Assembly (NCBI GenBank): GCA_035771175.1 | Contig: CM069608.1 | Coordinates: 28,458,019-28,522,018 of the forward strand | Direction of reading: 5' to 3' | Origin: Paratinospora sagittata | Taxonomy: Eukaryota; Streptophyta; Magnoliopsida; Ranunculales; Menispermaceae | Length of the DNA: 64,000 nt | Notes under the pieces: model-generated | Told to the model about the DNA's origin: nothing | Databases searched by the model: none | Seen by the model: the letters and a program-made list of their open reading frames with translations, nothing else | Made by a program: the position numbers and the translations under genes | Part shown: positions 45,265-57,732 of the stretch, one piece after another | Position numbering within the stretch: the stretch's first letter is position 1 | How the letters are laid out: each line of letters starts with the position of its first letter

Positions 45265-45920
45265 ACTGTATCAAGGGCTAAGTCAGCATTAAAATTACAA
45301 GAAGTTAAGTTTTTCTTATTTGTCTTTGTCCATGTTAATTTAGATTTACCTCTATCTCTATTGTTACCATCCATCTAGTGTTAATAGGTCAGTTTTATTA
45401 ACTGGTGCATCTAAAGACTTACATTGTATATGTACAAACCACTTTAGTTGATTCTCTCTCATTTTATCTCCAATTGATACTACTCATACCATTTTTCGAA
45501 TATGCTCATTTTTAATTTTGTCTTGTAAACGTTTTATCGTACATCAATCTTAGCATTTGTATTTCCTTTACACTTAGTTTGTTTACATGTTGTTCTTTAA
45601 TTGCCCAACATTGTGTACTATATAACATGACTGACGCAATAACTATTTTATAAATTCTCCTTTTAACTTTAATAGGATGCACATCTTATATAATATTGCA
45701 GAAGCACTCTACCAATTGACCCTTCTTACTTAACTCTATGGATCACATTCTCACCTATTTCTCCTTTTTATGTACAGTGGATCTCAAATACCTAAAATTT
45801 TCCTTTCTTGTATCTTTAGACTTCTACTCTTCACTATTTTTTCATTTGTATTTCTACTTTCACTAAAATTTTATTTAACGTATTATTTTTAGTCCTATAA
45901 CTCTTAAACCTTTTATATTA
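45265..45920 (-). mobile_element. RTE-type LINE remnant, end of reverse transcriptase
   Basis: Minus-strand frames read MLYSTQCWAIKEQHVNKLSV and KEIQMLRLMYDKTF (about 45505-45615), and upstream STVHKKGEIGENVIHR, patterns I recognise from the C-terminal RT region of plant RTE LINEs. Stops and frameshifts occur throughout. The SINE-like element appears inserted at its 3' side. Confidence 0.75.
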
Positions 45921-46342
45921 TTTTTGGATGTTGATTGCATGAGACACTTGATTTCAAAATAACAAAACTTGACTGGATGATTGATATTGGAAGTTTGACA
46001 AAAATAGGTAATCGATGTATTTTAAAATATTTTGTCTTTTCATTATGTAGATATAAATAATAGCTTAAGAATTTGAGTCATTGGTGGTATATCAGAATAA
46101 ACCTTTACTTTAATTAAGAACAATATTGACTCCTATTGATTAATCGTGATCAAAGCTTTTGAAAGAGGCATTGTTCCAACAAAAATAGAAGTGAATATAT
46201 TTAAAGGGAAATATAACTTTTACAATAAAGAGGCCCCCATAACTCAAATACTTACAAGATATTCCTCAATATGTTATTTTTGAAAAAAAAGAAAAAAATA
46301 TTTGTTCATGGGCCAAAAAGAAAATTTGGAAAAACTTGAAAT
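45921..46342. other. Intergenic, no gene seen
   Basis: AT-rich, nothing recognised. Confidence 0.5.
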
Positions 46343-46636
46343 TGTTATAATGTATTGTATACCCATTTCAAATTTCATAACCTTCATTTCAGATTTTGTA
46401 ACCTCTATATTTCAAATTTTATAACCTCCAAAATTATGAAATTCTATTTGATAACTATTCAATGTATTTTAATTTTTAGTATAAATGATCATTGTGACCC
46501 CTTATGCCAAAGAGCCTATGTAAAAGAGTCTTGTATTCCAATTCTAGTCTTTTTATTTTCTCTCAAGATTCTCTTTTTATTTGTGAGCTTTAGTTTAGTA
46601 TAATTTTCCTTCTTTGAGTTTTTGCTTTATTTCACA
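46343..46636 (+). repeat. Possible element H 5' LTR
   Basis: TGTTATAATG...TTTCACA followed by ATACGTTATCAACACGA, a junction I associate with this copia type (ACACGTTATCAGCACG). No second LTR is available to confirm it. The 46637-47650 leader is AT-rich, with a TA run at about 47498-47526. Confidence 0.4.
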
Positions 46637-47492
46637 ATACGTTATCAACACGATTACTCGAATTGATTAAGAAGAGAACCATATCTCATTGAAAAAGGTA
46701 TATGATGTTGTAAGGTTTTTATTTTATTTGTGTTATTCTTTTATTTATTCATATCAAAATTTTATGATATTATTCTTCAATCACAAAGTTAAAGGCTATG
46801 TAGAATTTTTTTCCCCTCTCTTTTATTTTCCCTTTGTTCACTATTTTTCTTGTTGAAATATTTACTAATATTTATTTAGAAATTTAAACACAGAGATTTT
46901 TCTATTGTTTGCAGTATATTTATTTTAGTTGCAAATTCTGATTTGCAACTTCGAGCTTGGAAAGCACGTAACTACTTTAGTAATCAAGTTATGGAAGATG
47001 ATTTTGTTGATTTCTTTATTACTCGATAAAATTTTATAATTATTTCATTGAAAGATATCTTTTAGCATTGAAAAATTTTATAATTATTGCATTGGATTTT
47101 TTTTTTCTTTTCTGCCCTTAGATTGCATTCCATTGAAATTTTTTTGGCAGTTTAAAAAAAATGTTTTGGATCTAGTTTTGAGTTTTAAATATGTAACTTC
47201 ATTGGATTGCTTTGATGATTGAATAAATTTTATAATAGATCTTAAATACATTATTAGACTATTATTTTTCTTATTGAATAACTTTGTATTGGTTTTTGTT
47301 ATTATTATGTTGCAGTTATATATGATATAACTATTTGTAAATTATAGCATACAAATTCTAGAGACTAAAGCAATATATGTCTATAATGTTTCTGTTATGA
47401 TTTGAAAATATGTTTATTCTTGAATACATACGTGTATGCCACTTTGTTAAAATTCTATTTAATTATCTATTTTAATATTTTTTTTAAAACAA

Positions 47493-47530
<38 letters not shown>

Positions 47531-47659
47531 ATAATTTCTTCGCATACTAATATTCATCTTACGTATTTTATGAAAAAATAGATCGTTATGGATATAATTA
47601 TAAGTAACATATTTTGATTAGAACTTACTAAATTTTTTTTTCTTGTTCAGATATGTTGA

Positions 47660-48545
47660 ATATTATGAAATTTGAATTGTTGCACTTGACATTTTGGGCA
47701 ACAATTATCTATCAAGAATCTTTGATGCTGAGATTCACTTGGATGCTAAAAATTTGGGAGAAACGATTAAAGAAGAAAATCAAGCATTCACACAAGATTG
47801 TGCAAAGGCTTTAATATTCCTCTCGCACTATCTTCATGAAGGCTTGAAAGTAGAATATATTATGATTAAAAGACCATTTCATCCTTTTAAATAATCCAAA
47901 AAAAGGTTTGGTCATCGTCTTTTTGCAAAAAGCTTGTTTTGAGTGGATGCATTGGAGGTTACAAGACTTCAAAACAGTTAGTGAATATAACTCTGCGTTG
48001 TTCAAAATTAGCTCCCATTTGAAGTTATGTGAAGAGAAAATAATTGAAGAAGATATGTTAATTTTTTTTTTACTACATGTTATGCCTCGAATGTGCTCTT
48101 GTAGAAACAATATTGAGAGTATTGATTCACTAAATGTTCTAAATTGATTTCATGCCCCTTGGTAGCTGAGCAAAACAATAAGCAATTGATGAAAAATCAT
48201 CATTTCCGTCCATTTGGTTCTCCATCATTCCCTAAAGTGAATGCTTCTTTAGTTAATGATTATAAACGTGGATATGAAATAATCGTCATTATAAACAAGG
48301 AAGAGGATATGACATATTAAAGCCGAGGTAGAAATAATCCTCAATATTATGGTAGCCATAATTTTCACAAGAATTAGAATAAATATGATGCAAGGCAAGA
48401 AAAAGGAAAAAGTTGGTAGAATCAACCTACAAAAGACCATGTGAATACCTGCTATAGATGTGGAATGAAAGGGCATTGACATCGTACTTCTCGTACATCT
48501 AAGCATTTGGTTGACCTTTATCAAGTCTCAATTAAAGATAAATGC
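47660..48545 (+). pseudogene. gag: Element H gag
   Basis: Pieces: LGNNYLSRIFDAEIHLDAKN and RAFTQDCAK-like followed by ALIFLSHYLHEGLKVEY (47694-47894), ECMHWRLQDFKTVSEYNSAL-like and KISSHLKLCEEKIIEEDML (47908-48147), and a zinc knuckle CYRCGMKGH (about 48454-48480) followed by a stop. This matches a common plant copia gag. Frameshifts lie near 47690 and 47895. Confidence 0.8.
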
Positions 48546-49667
48546 AAATAAGTTGAAATGAATTTGGTTGATGGAGTGAAAACTTTAGACAAGAACTTTT
48601 ATCGTGGAGATAACAGTGTGGACATAACAAATTTTGATATTTTAGGTTTTCTTAAAGATCCTAGTGGGCAATATGAGAACTTTATCAATGATGGGAATGT
48701 TAACATCAATTGAATAGTATGATGTTTTTTAAATAAAATAATAATAACATTATGTAATAAGATATCTTTTCTTTTAATATAATTTCTTTTTCTTTGAATA
48801 AAATGTCTTTGTTTTTCATCTTAATCGTATGACTTATATATATATATCCCTTTGTTTATACTATGGATGAATAGATCTTCATGAAAAATGTCTAAATTCT
48901 AAATTAAATGAAGGAGATGTGTGTCTCATTGATTGTGCAACAACTCATACAATCCTTCGAGCTAAAGGATATTTTTCAAACCTAAAATTAGATAAAGCTA
49001 ATCTGAATACAATATTAGGCACTACAAAGTTGATTGATGGCTCTAGAAGAGTAAGTATAACATTTTTGGGTGGAACAACATTTAATATTGATGGTGCTTT
49101 ATATTCTTCTGAATCAAGAAGAAATTTGCTCAATTTTAATGGTATTTGTAGAAATGGATATCTTATTGAGACTATGAATAAAGATAATGAAGAATATTTA
49201 TATATTATTTCGCTACTGGGAATAAAAAAATATTGGAGAAACTCCTAGCTTTATCATTTAGATTATATTTCAATACTATAAGGCAAATTGAAATAAATGT
49301 TGTCATGAATAAGAAATTATGTGATCAAAAAACATTTTCTAATTTGATATGATAGATTGGGTTATCCAGGATCCTCAATGATGAGATGAATAATAAAAAA
49401 TTTGCATGGGCATCCACTAAATAATCAAAAGATTCCTTTTCCGAATGAATATAATTGTGTTGCTAGCTTATAAGAAAAATTGATTGTTAAATCATCTCCA
49501 AACTAAGCTCATTATTGAGTCCCTAGCTTTTTTAGAGCAAATTCAAAGGGATGTATGTGGCCCACTTCATCCACCTTGTGAACTGTTTCATTATTTATGG
49601 TCTTAATTGATGCATCAACTGGATGCTTACAAGTTTGTTTACTTTTCACTAGAAATGTTGCCTTTGT
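48546..49667 (+). pseudogene. pol: Element H protease and start of integrase
   Basis: Frame 48919-49248 starts CLIDCATTHTILRAKGYF, the protease region (D-C-A in place of the usual D-S/T-G/A), then ALYSSESRRNLLNFNGICRN. Beyond 49330 the pre-integrase reads YDRLGYPGSSMMR-like, and then the integrase start with stops. It breaks at the TRIM insertion at 49668. Confidence 0.78.
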
Positions 49668-50111
49668 TGTTGAAGCCAATTATGGCCTACCTCACATGTC
49701 ATAAAATATTCTCCCTCCCACGAGCCTCCAAGTTTGGCCAACCCCTAAGTTGGGCCATTGGGCCTATAGGCACCCACATAATGCGTGCCATAAAGGCAAG
49801 CCTTGGGGGGTTTTGTTTTTCTCCTTAGGAAAAAAGCCTCTTGCTAGTGCGAGGAAGTGGTATTGGTCACCCAAGAGGGGGGCTGAATTGGGTGTCTTGG
49901 CCAATTTGGTTGATTTTAATTTTTCATATGTTGATCTTGTGTGATCCTTAAATTAATTCAGACATTTAATCAAATAGAACATGTACAAAGGTAAAGCGTA
50001 GAAATTAAAATGCTAAGACACGAGATTTTTACGTGGTTCGAAAATCTAATTTCCTACATCCACGCCTAGAGAAAATCTTTCTAGGATTCCACTATCTCAA
50101 ATTCACTGCTG

Positions 50112-50811
50112 ACCACAATATCCATAACGTGCATGAGAATGTGAGACAGATTCACTTTCTTATTCTCCGAAATCACCAAACGAAAAATATATCTAAATTG
50201 TTCACATTACCCCTACTGCCAGTCTTGGGTTGAATGATATGGGTAATGATGTTAAGGATTATTCTGGGTATGAGTTCAAAGGATTGGCTAGTGAGTTTCT
50301 TGTCGACACTCACATGTCATCACTAGGCAGAGAAAAGGTATTAGAAAAGAATCTGGGACAAATCTCAATAGATTTTCCTTTCACCTTGGACTGTTTTATA
50401 AGTCTTGATCTGGGTTTGTCATCCATATTCAAATAGAATTGGCTAACAAGATTGGGATACCATTTGGAATTGAAAGAAAGCAGATTGGTGCAACCTTGGA
50501 ACTCAAACAAAGACAAAATGTCTAGGTGGGAGTTCGTGAAACACTCAAAGTCGACAAAACATCCATCAATCACAGCTCGGTTGACAAACTTTTCTATTTT
50601 GTCTCTCTTCTTATTTTTCTTGGTTGAAGGAGGTGAGTGTGAAGGTTCAGTTGAGGTTTCGACCGGAGGTGTAGTTATCGAGACGGTGGGTACCTCAGCT
50701 AGTTCGGTCTGTGTAGGCTCAGTTCTTGGTCTCACAATTCTATCTATAGGTGGTGAAGCTGAAGTTACTTTCTTTCTGGCAGAGAAATGGCGAAGACTTG
50801 GGTATCATTAA
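50112..50811 (-). pseudogene. Element F extra ORF, N-terminal part
   Basis: Frame 50310-50735 reads PPVETSTEPSHSPPSTKKNK, VIDGCFVDFECFTNSHLDIL, SLFEFQGCTNLLSFNSKWYP and VKGKSIEICPRFFSNTF. It passes the place where C has a stop (26859), so that stop is private to C. It then loses part of the domain by deletion, and the last matches are ILRIIPKI-like and the segment near 50112-50300. Confidence 0.75.
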
Positions 50812-51722
50812 AAGTCGAAAGGACAAAGGTAACGAACTGAAGCAACTTGGTGAAAATTGATAAAATAAGAATCAAAAGACTCGAAATCGAACAGAGATCA
50901 AGATTTTACTAAAGGTTTGAAGAGCTGACACGAAAAAAAATCGGTTGAAGATAAAGGTGCAACAATGGTTTTGGAGTGGTTCCTAGTAAGTTCTTAAATG
51001 AGCATCCTAGGGCATCAAATAGTAAAAGTGACAATTTAGTCACCTAAGGTTCGAATTTATACTTTTCCAAAATGATAAACGTGCTCATGACACACTCACA
51101 TGTTACAACCTAGTGTCTAATGGCGTTTTAATAAATTTATTATTGTGATCGATCAACGTCCTCCTTATGAGGAGCGTTTATGAACAACTAATGCCATTGG
51201 GCACATTAGCGTCCTCATTCACTGTCAGCGTCCTTACGAACACTTATACACTGATATCAATCAAATGCGATTAATCGGTCTCAAATATTATATGGTTGAA
51301 CAGTCAATACCAAAAATTTTATTTCATCAACAATTTAAACATTCTAAGCATTTCATGATTAAAGATAATTATTCAGCTTTAACAATCACTGATAAATGTA
51401 TTCAAATGACAATGGCAGTGATAGAGTGATTTTTATACCTTTGAACATATTTTGACTTTTACCTCAAGGTACTGCAAAATCCTATACTTGTGCGCATTGT
51501 TTCTTATAAAAGCAACTGAGATATTTCATTATCTTCATTTTCCATGCCAACTTCCTTCTTGGTATTTCCTCAAGAGATCTTTCATTATATGTTCTTATTG
51601 TGCTATTGTTTACTCATTATACTTGGTTCATCAACAATTTCACTTACGTTCCTGCTTGACACATTTGCGAGAATGTCCTCTATCTCGGATTATGTTTCTA
51701 ACCCACTCAAAATATAATCAAT
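50812..51722 (-). other. Element F spacer between gag and extra ORF
   Basis: Non-coding. AGCGTCCT and close variants occur at about 51000-51240, as in C. The small frame 51452-51736 is on the wrong strand. Confidence 0.6.
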
Positions 51723-52604
51723 TTATTGAAAACTGATTTCAAATGGATTTGAAATCTCTTTTAGAAATTCTACTTTGTAGTTCCAATTTTCAAGAAAACT
51801 GTTCAGAAAATATTGCACTAAAGTAGAAGGAGAGATGAATTTTCCAAAATGTTCATGTTCATTTACCAAAAGTTTAAATTGTTGAATATTATCATGAACT
51901 GATTCACTTTCTAAAATCCTAAAGTGGATGAGTGACTCTTCTAACCTTCTAACTTGGTTCCTAGTTTCATCTTTTCCTTTCATGGTTTTTAAGAGATTAC
52001 ATAACTCTTTCAAACTCATTTCCCATGGATTAATTGTTTCAGCTAATGTGATTAGCTTATCATTCCATTTCTTTGGAAGCTTATCACTGAAGCATCTAAG
52101 GCTATTTCTGTAGGTATTTCTTGATTAAGTTTCTTCATTCCATCAAGAATGGATTGATAACTACAACATGTCATAACAAGATATTCATTCTCAGATATTT
52201 TGAAGGCATCAAACAATCTTTCAAGCTCTTTTAGCTTTTCATCTCGATTGTTTAGCTTTTCACCATGAAGTGATTTGAGACTTTCCCAAATCTCCTTAGC
52301 ACTTTCAATCAAGATGAACTACCCTCTCTACTTCTTCCTCGGGTAGACAACAGTATAAGGCATAGACAACTTGAGAGTTATATTTATCACTGAGTCTCTC
52401 ATTGTCTGTCCATAGCTCAATAGGCTTGTTGGGCATAGTGTAACCATTTACAACCATTTCCCATAGACTGATATCCTTAGATCGTTGAAAAGATATCATG
52501 TTATTCATCCAATCTTCAAAACAATCTCTATTAAACAAGGGTGGTTTGTCTAGGGGTTGACTTATTCCCATGACTGTATCTCTGGACATTGTCATTGATG
52601 TCAA
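51723..52604 (-). pseudogene. gag: Element F gag, copia-like
   Basis: Better preserved than in C: SQPLDKPPLFNRDCFEDWMN, SFQRSKDISLWEMVVNGYTM and VVYALYCCLPEEEVERVVHL (52305-52604), then AKEIWESLKSLHGEKLNNRD and ERLFDAFKISENEYLV (52052-52312), then MSLKELCNLLKTMKGKDETR, RILESESVHDNIQQFKLLVN and FGKFISPSTLVQYFLNSF (51723-52019). UBN2-like gag. Two frameshifts, near 52310 and 52080. Confidence 0.8.
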
Positions 52605-52651
52605 AGAAATTGTGAGATTTCTTTAAAGAGCAACACCGCTCTGGTACCAAT

Positions 52652-54495
52652 TGTTGGCCCAGGTATGTCCAAGGGGGGGTGAATTGGATACTTAGACAAT
52701 TAAAATTAAAGCAACGGCAATAAGTAAATGCAAAAATATAAACAAATTTTACACAGTCAATTTATAATGGTTTGGTTACTTGCCTACTTCCTCAGTTAGG
52801 ATTTTAAACCTCTTCACTAAGAGATTCTCTTACTTATCAGAATCAAACCGTTACACCTTTTCTCAACTTCCGGGTGTGAGAACAACCGATACACTGCTCA
52901 ATTTGCAGGCTTGAGACCAACCTAAACCTCTCGACTTACAAGCTAGAGAACTACCTATCTCAACTTTCAGGTGTGAAACTAACCTAATCACTCAACATGC
53001 AGGCTTGAAAACAACCTATAAGTATACACAAAAATAATGTATGATACTCAGTAATTTGTATTACTACTGTTACAACTAGATACAGTTTACAAGATGTGAA
53101 ATGAAGTGCAACTGTATCTTGTGAACTATCTCTCAAATTTCTTGTTCAGCAAGAATGATATATGATTCAAACAATGCTGGAAATTTGAGTTAAAACAGTT
53201 CAGTAACTTTCAAATAGATTTTTAAAGAAAGATAAAAATTAAGCTCAATATGAAAATCTTTTGAATAAGCTAAATTTTCAAAGAAAATGCTTTGGAAAAC
53301 TAAAGCAGTTTGAGCTCTGAGATTAAATTGAAAATTTGACTAACTTTCAAAAGTATTTGGCTTAATGAATTTTTCTATTCAGTTCTATAGGTCAAAAATT
53401 CTTATGTGCTGCTATTTATAGATTAGCAGAGATGAAGCTATTGTTCATTTGAATTTGAATTTCAAATATGAATGTTGACACACAACAACTAGAATGTTTC
53501 ACAAAAATGGCAATTGCACTTTGTATGAACATTATGATTCTCTTCAGATTCACAAATAAGGAAAGTCTCAAAGACGTAGTTCATGAATAAGAAGATATCT
53601 CTGATAAATCTGAAAAGAAGATTTTTGTGCAAAAAGTAGTCTGAAAAGGTGTGCATGTTAGAACCATGACAATGTTGAATTAGCGTCCTGACGCATAATA
53701 TCAACTTTGTCGTTTTGTTCCTTTGAGGGCACTCATGGACCATAAGCATGCTGCTAAACTGTGAAGTGAAGGCGCTACTCAGTCGCAAGCGTCTTGACTT
53801 ACTTAGCGATTAAAGTGACTAAACTTTATGAGGGCGCTAAAGCACTGTTAGCATCCTGCTGACTTTAAAACATTTAAACATTTAAACTTACGAGGGCGCT
53901 ACTAACAAGTAAGCGTTTTGATGTTTTAAAAACAATTTAAAACTTCGAAAGACAATAAGTGAGCTGATACCAGATTAGCGTCCTGACTTCACAGGTTGAC
54001 TTAAATGAGGCCGCTACTAATGAAGTAGGCATCTTGGTGAATAAATGCGTTTCAACCTTAAATGCAATCATCGTCCTAATGTTTCATTAGCATCCTGACT
54101 TATCAAGTCTACGAGGGCGCTGCTGAGACATTAACGTCCTGATTGAGCACTTAAAAACAAAAGTTGAAATAAACTTTAACTTTCAAAACTCGGTTAAATC
54201 GGCTAATAATTTAACCAAATTAAATACTTAAAAATCATTTGAAAACCTTTAAAACACATCGATCAAAACATGCAATTAATTAAATCTTGCTAGGAGTAGT
54301 TTGATCAATATTTTTTACATTCTAAGTGCTGAAAATTTTGGAACTTCAATCATGACATACAATAGGCTTGTGAGCTCTGTTTCTTGATCTTGATTCTTGA
54401 TAAATATGAAACACTTAACAAGATCATTAGATACACAAACTTGAGTTATTTGGAATCATCAAAACATTCTTATCATGGGGTTCCTTAAAATAACA
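52652..54495 (-). repeat. Element F 5' LTR (1844 bp)
   Basis: Same edges as the C LTR (GGGCCAACA and TGTTATTTTAAGG). The R/U5 mini-hairpin array is at about 52862-52995 and the U3 AGGGCGCT/AGCGTCCT array at about 53684-54145. Confidence 0.9.
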
Positions 54496-55130
54496 TGAGG
54501 AGTGCATTTCTGATTTAAAACTTGAAAATCTTCAAGTTTCCCTCCAATGCAGGAGCGTGCTATTTGATTGAAAAGCTCGTTCCTCCATTTTTCTGTTGGA
54601 CATATGAGTGAGGTTTTTCATTAAAAAACTTGGTTTCTATGGCAATTTCTCTTTTGCCCTTTTCTGCAATAGCGTGTTCATAGCAATATGAGCGTGTTCC
54701 TTAAACCCTGATATAAAATCTGGGTTTGAAGACAAAGGCCCAGGAGCGCATTCCTTCAATAGGGAGCACGTTCCTATTTCATTGTTTCATTCTCGGGTGA
54801 AAAACCTAGAAGTGCGTTCATGTGCACAGTTCAATGAATTTCTCACATTTGAATACTGAGCGTGTTCTTTGGCCACAAGAGTGCGTTCCTTGACATTCAA
54901 AGTGATAGATACATTAATTTTAGGTCCAGGACCATTCAGAACAAGTTTAAACAATTAAACCAACTTTAAAGACATTTTGAACATGTTTAAAACACAGTGA
55001 ATGAAGAGGAACCACATGTAAAACACTCGATAAATATAGATAAAACAAAATGGTCAAAACATACGATGAAACAGACGTGAACTGGATGAAATCCTTGCAA
55101 AGTTGGTAACGTAAGTGCATGATAATCAAT

Positions 55131-56436
55131 TGTCACACCCCACCCAGACGAGCCTAAACCGGCGGGACACTCACGGACGGGGCGCGAATGCATTATAACA
55201 GTAATCGAGTGCGCGGAAACACGATTAAGTACAAGTCTGATTTCATTAATTTCAGAATATATTTGTACATGAAATAGTTAAGGGAACTTCCTCCCAAAAT
55301 CCCCAATGAATAATACAAAGGTTACAAAAATGTGGGCCCAAAAACCTGCACCCAGTCCACCCTAATCTCCTGTGAAAAATTGGATAACAACGGGGTGAGT
55401 TACACGCTCAATGGGTAAAATAGTTCATGAATATAACAATTAATAAAACAAGCTTCATAATCAAATATCATAAATACACATCAGAGCATCATAATCAATC
55501 CAACATGTATGTATGCATGACACCGTCTCGTATTGGTTTCATGATTGTACGTCGCCTGAGTTCACGTACAGATGTCCCTCCCCAGGAGTAGCCAGGTTCT
55601 TATTGTACGTCCCTCTCCAGAGAAATATAATTAATAGTAAGCATTGCTTCTAACTATTCTATGAATCATAAACCACATACGTCCCTAGGTGGTGCTTATG
55701 TATGATGTCAATGCATGAACTGGTCTGATCTTTACTTAACAGTAGACAGAAGTTGGCAACGTCTGGTGATCCTTTTCAGGGTCGGTATCACCACGTGCAA
55801 GGTTAGGACATTCAGTATTACTTGTATAAGCTGATAGCTTTCAAATAAGACAAACCACATCAGTCTCCAGTTGGGAGGTGAGACACGAGGTCTACTTAAA
55901 TACCAATCTTCTAGAGCAGCACGCTGCCTCCCATTCACTATTTAAATTTACTGAGGACAAGACTGGGTCTAGTTGAGCCAGATTGACCACTAATCCGATA
56001 TAGCAACAGTGTAATACATGAACTCCAAATATACAGCCATAAGTATGACAAGTATAAACATTATACGCAATAATGCAGTGTAAATGAATAGTAGATATAA
56101 TGATAAATGAATGTAAACTTTAATAAAAGTTATAAGACACGCAAACCTATGTTTCGTTCCCCACCTCCAGATAAAAACTCATTGGAGAACTGGCGCCTTC
56201 CCTCGAGCAGAACCGCGTTGCACCGAGAAGAGAGTCTTGAAAAGAGAGTCTTGAAAGAGAAGATAAAGACTCAAAATGAGTGAGAGAGAGAGAAGAAAAA
56301 TCACAAGGAGAAATGATCTTGGTGTGAGAAATGAGGAGGGGGTTCCTTAAATAGGAAAAAAAAGGTGCCCAAAGCTTCGAGCACGCGCCCGAAGTTCAAT
56401 TTTTTTTATTTTTTTGTGCAAACCTAGGGTATTACA
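55131..56436 (-). mobile_element. Solo LTR of the B family (1306 bp) inside solo LTR K
   Basis: TGTCACACCCCACCC at the left, GGGTATTACA at the right, full match in layout to 13744-15374. The flanks tcaat (55126-55130) and acaat (56437-56441) match at 4 of 5. The TATA-like box is CTATTTAAGG (minus, near 56344-56353). Confidence 0.88.
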
Positions 56437-57732
56437 ACAATAATACAGATATGCATGAATAACAACCTAATCTATATGATTGCATGATAAACAAGATAAT
56501 GTACGTGCATGGATGATCAATATAAATGATATAATACGTGCATGATTATCTAATAACCTATATGCAACTATAATAATGATGTGTGCAAGATTTTTAAAAG
56601 ATGCAAATTAATATTGTGGTTGAAACAAGTAAAGATTACTCTATAGCACTAAGATTCTAAACAAAAGATTATAGACTTGAAGCTTTTGAATTTCCCCGCT
56701 TTATTATTCCATCCACACGCTTTGACATGATAGTTGAATCTATTTGATATAGTTAGTTAAGTCAAAGATATTAGTACTGTGATTATATTATTTATAAATT
56801 CAAAATACTTAGGAGAATACTTAGTAGAAAACTACTTAGGTCAACAAAAACCAAGTAATTTGGAAAAATACTTTAAAACATAAAAATTGAGATAATTTTG
56901 TGATCAAAACATAAATCAAAAGAATTTTGATCAAACATGTAAAAAGTTGACTTTCGATCAAACCGGTTGACTAAAGAAAACATAGATGATTTTGAATAGA
57001 TTTTGACTTAATGAAATTATGAATGCATGCATGGAATGATTTGAAAATAAATGAGCAATATAGAGGCAAGAAAGATTACAACCTAGTTCTAAGTACTTGT
57101 ACGTTCTCATCCTTTTGCCTTCAAGTCAACACATCCAATCTTTTGCTTTTGATTTTGTTTGATCCACTTGAGTTAACTTGAGATCAATTAAATCTTGTAT
57201 TGGCCTTTTACCTTTGATTTTTGGTACTGAAACATACTCAATTAAACCATTAGCACCATAGTTATATTATTTGTTAGCATCAAAACAATTAGGAGAATTC
57301 TAAGTGGAAAACCACTTAGGTCAACAAGTGAGACTTCTTATGTGTCTTAGCTTGGAAGAACACATAGTCGATGTGAGACTAATCACTAGAGTTGAACCCA
57401 TCAACAATAGGCCCTCAGTCTCAGCACCTCACACGGATGCGTCGGTCCCCATAGACGACTCCAACTGTTGAAGGAAATTTTAGCCCGCCCCCACATGTCG
57501 CATGATTTTCTCCCTCCTACGGGCCCCCAAGTTTGGCCGGCCCCTAAGTTGGCCATCGAGCCTTTGGGCGCCCATGTAAAACATCCTATAAAGGCAAGTT
57601 CCGCGGGGTTTCATTTTTCTCCTTAGGAAAAAACCTCTTGCTAGTGTGAGGGGCTGAGACTTCTTATGTTTCTTAGCTTAGAAGAACAAATAATCGATGT
57701 GAGACTAATCATTAGAGTTGAACCCACCAACA

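Larger units (their letters stand above)
50112..54495 (-). mobile_element. Element F: truncated C-family copy
   Basis: LTR 54495-52652, primer site TGGTACCAGAGC (52638-52649), gag, AGCGTCCT-bearing spacer, and the first third of the extra ORF, broken off at about 50112 against solo LTR K. As in C, no pol is present. The loss of the 3' end is probably a later deletion. Confidence 0.8.
49861..57326 (-). mobile_element. Solo LTR K (about 1.78 kb), itself interrupted twice
   Basis: Pieces 49861-50111, 54496-55130 and 56437-57326. The left edge TATTGGTCACCCAAGAGGGG is the inner-edge type of these copia LTRs with TG decayed to TA; the right edge is AGGTCAACA. The flanks agtgg (49856-49860) and agtga (57327-57331) look like its target duplication in the TRIM. 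54540-54890 has repeated GAGCGTGTTCCT-like words. A roughly 100-bp direct repeat ends at 56851 and 57326. Confidence 0.6.
49668..57732. mobile_element. TRIM-like mini LTR element (about 600 bp without cargo)
   Basis: Right LTR 57466-57732 (TGTTGAAGG...CACCAACA, 267 bp). Left LTR 49668-49860 plus 57327-57406, split by solo LTR K. The interior is only 57407-57465 (59 bp). Both LTRs share CCAAGTTTGGCC, CTCCTTAGGAAAAAA and GTTGAACCCA. Flanks tttgt and attgg match at 3 of 5, so the target duplication is decayed. There is no coding capacity. Confidence 0.75.
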
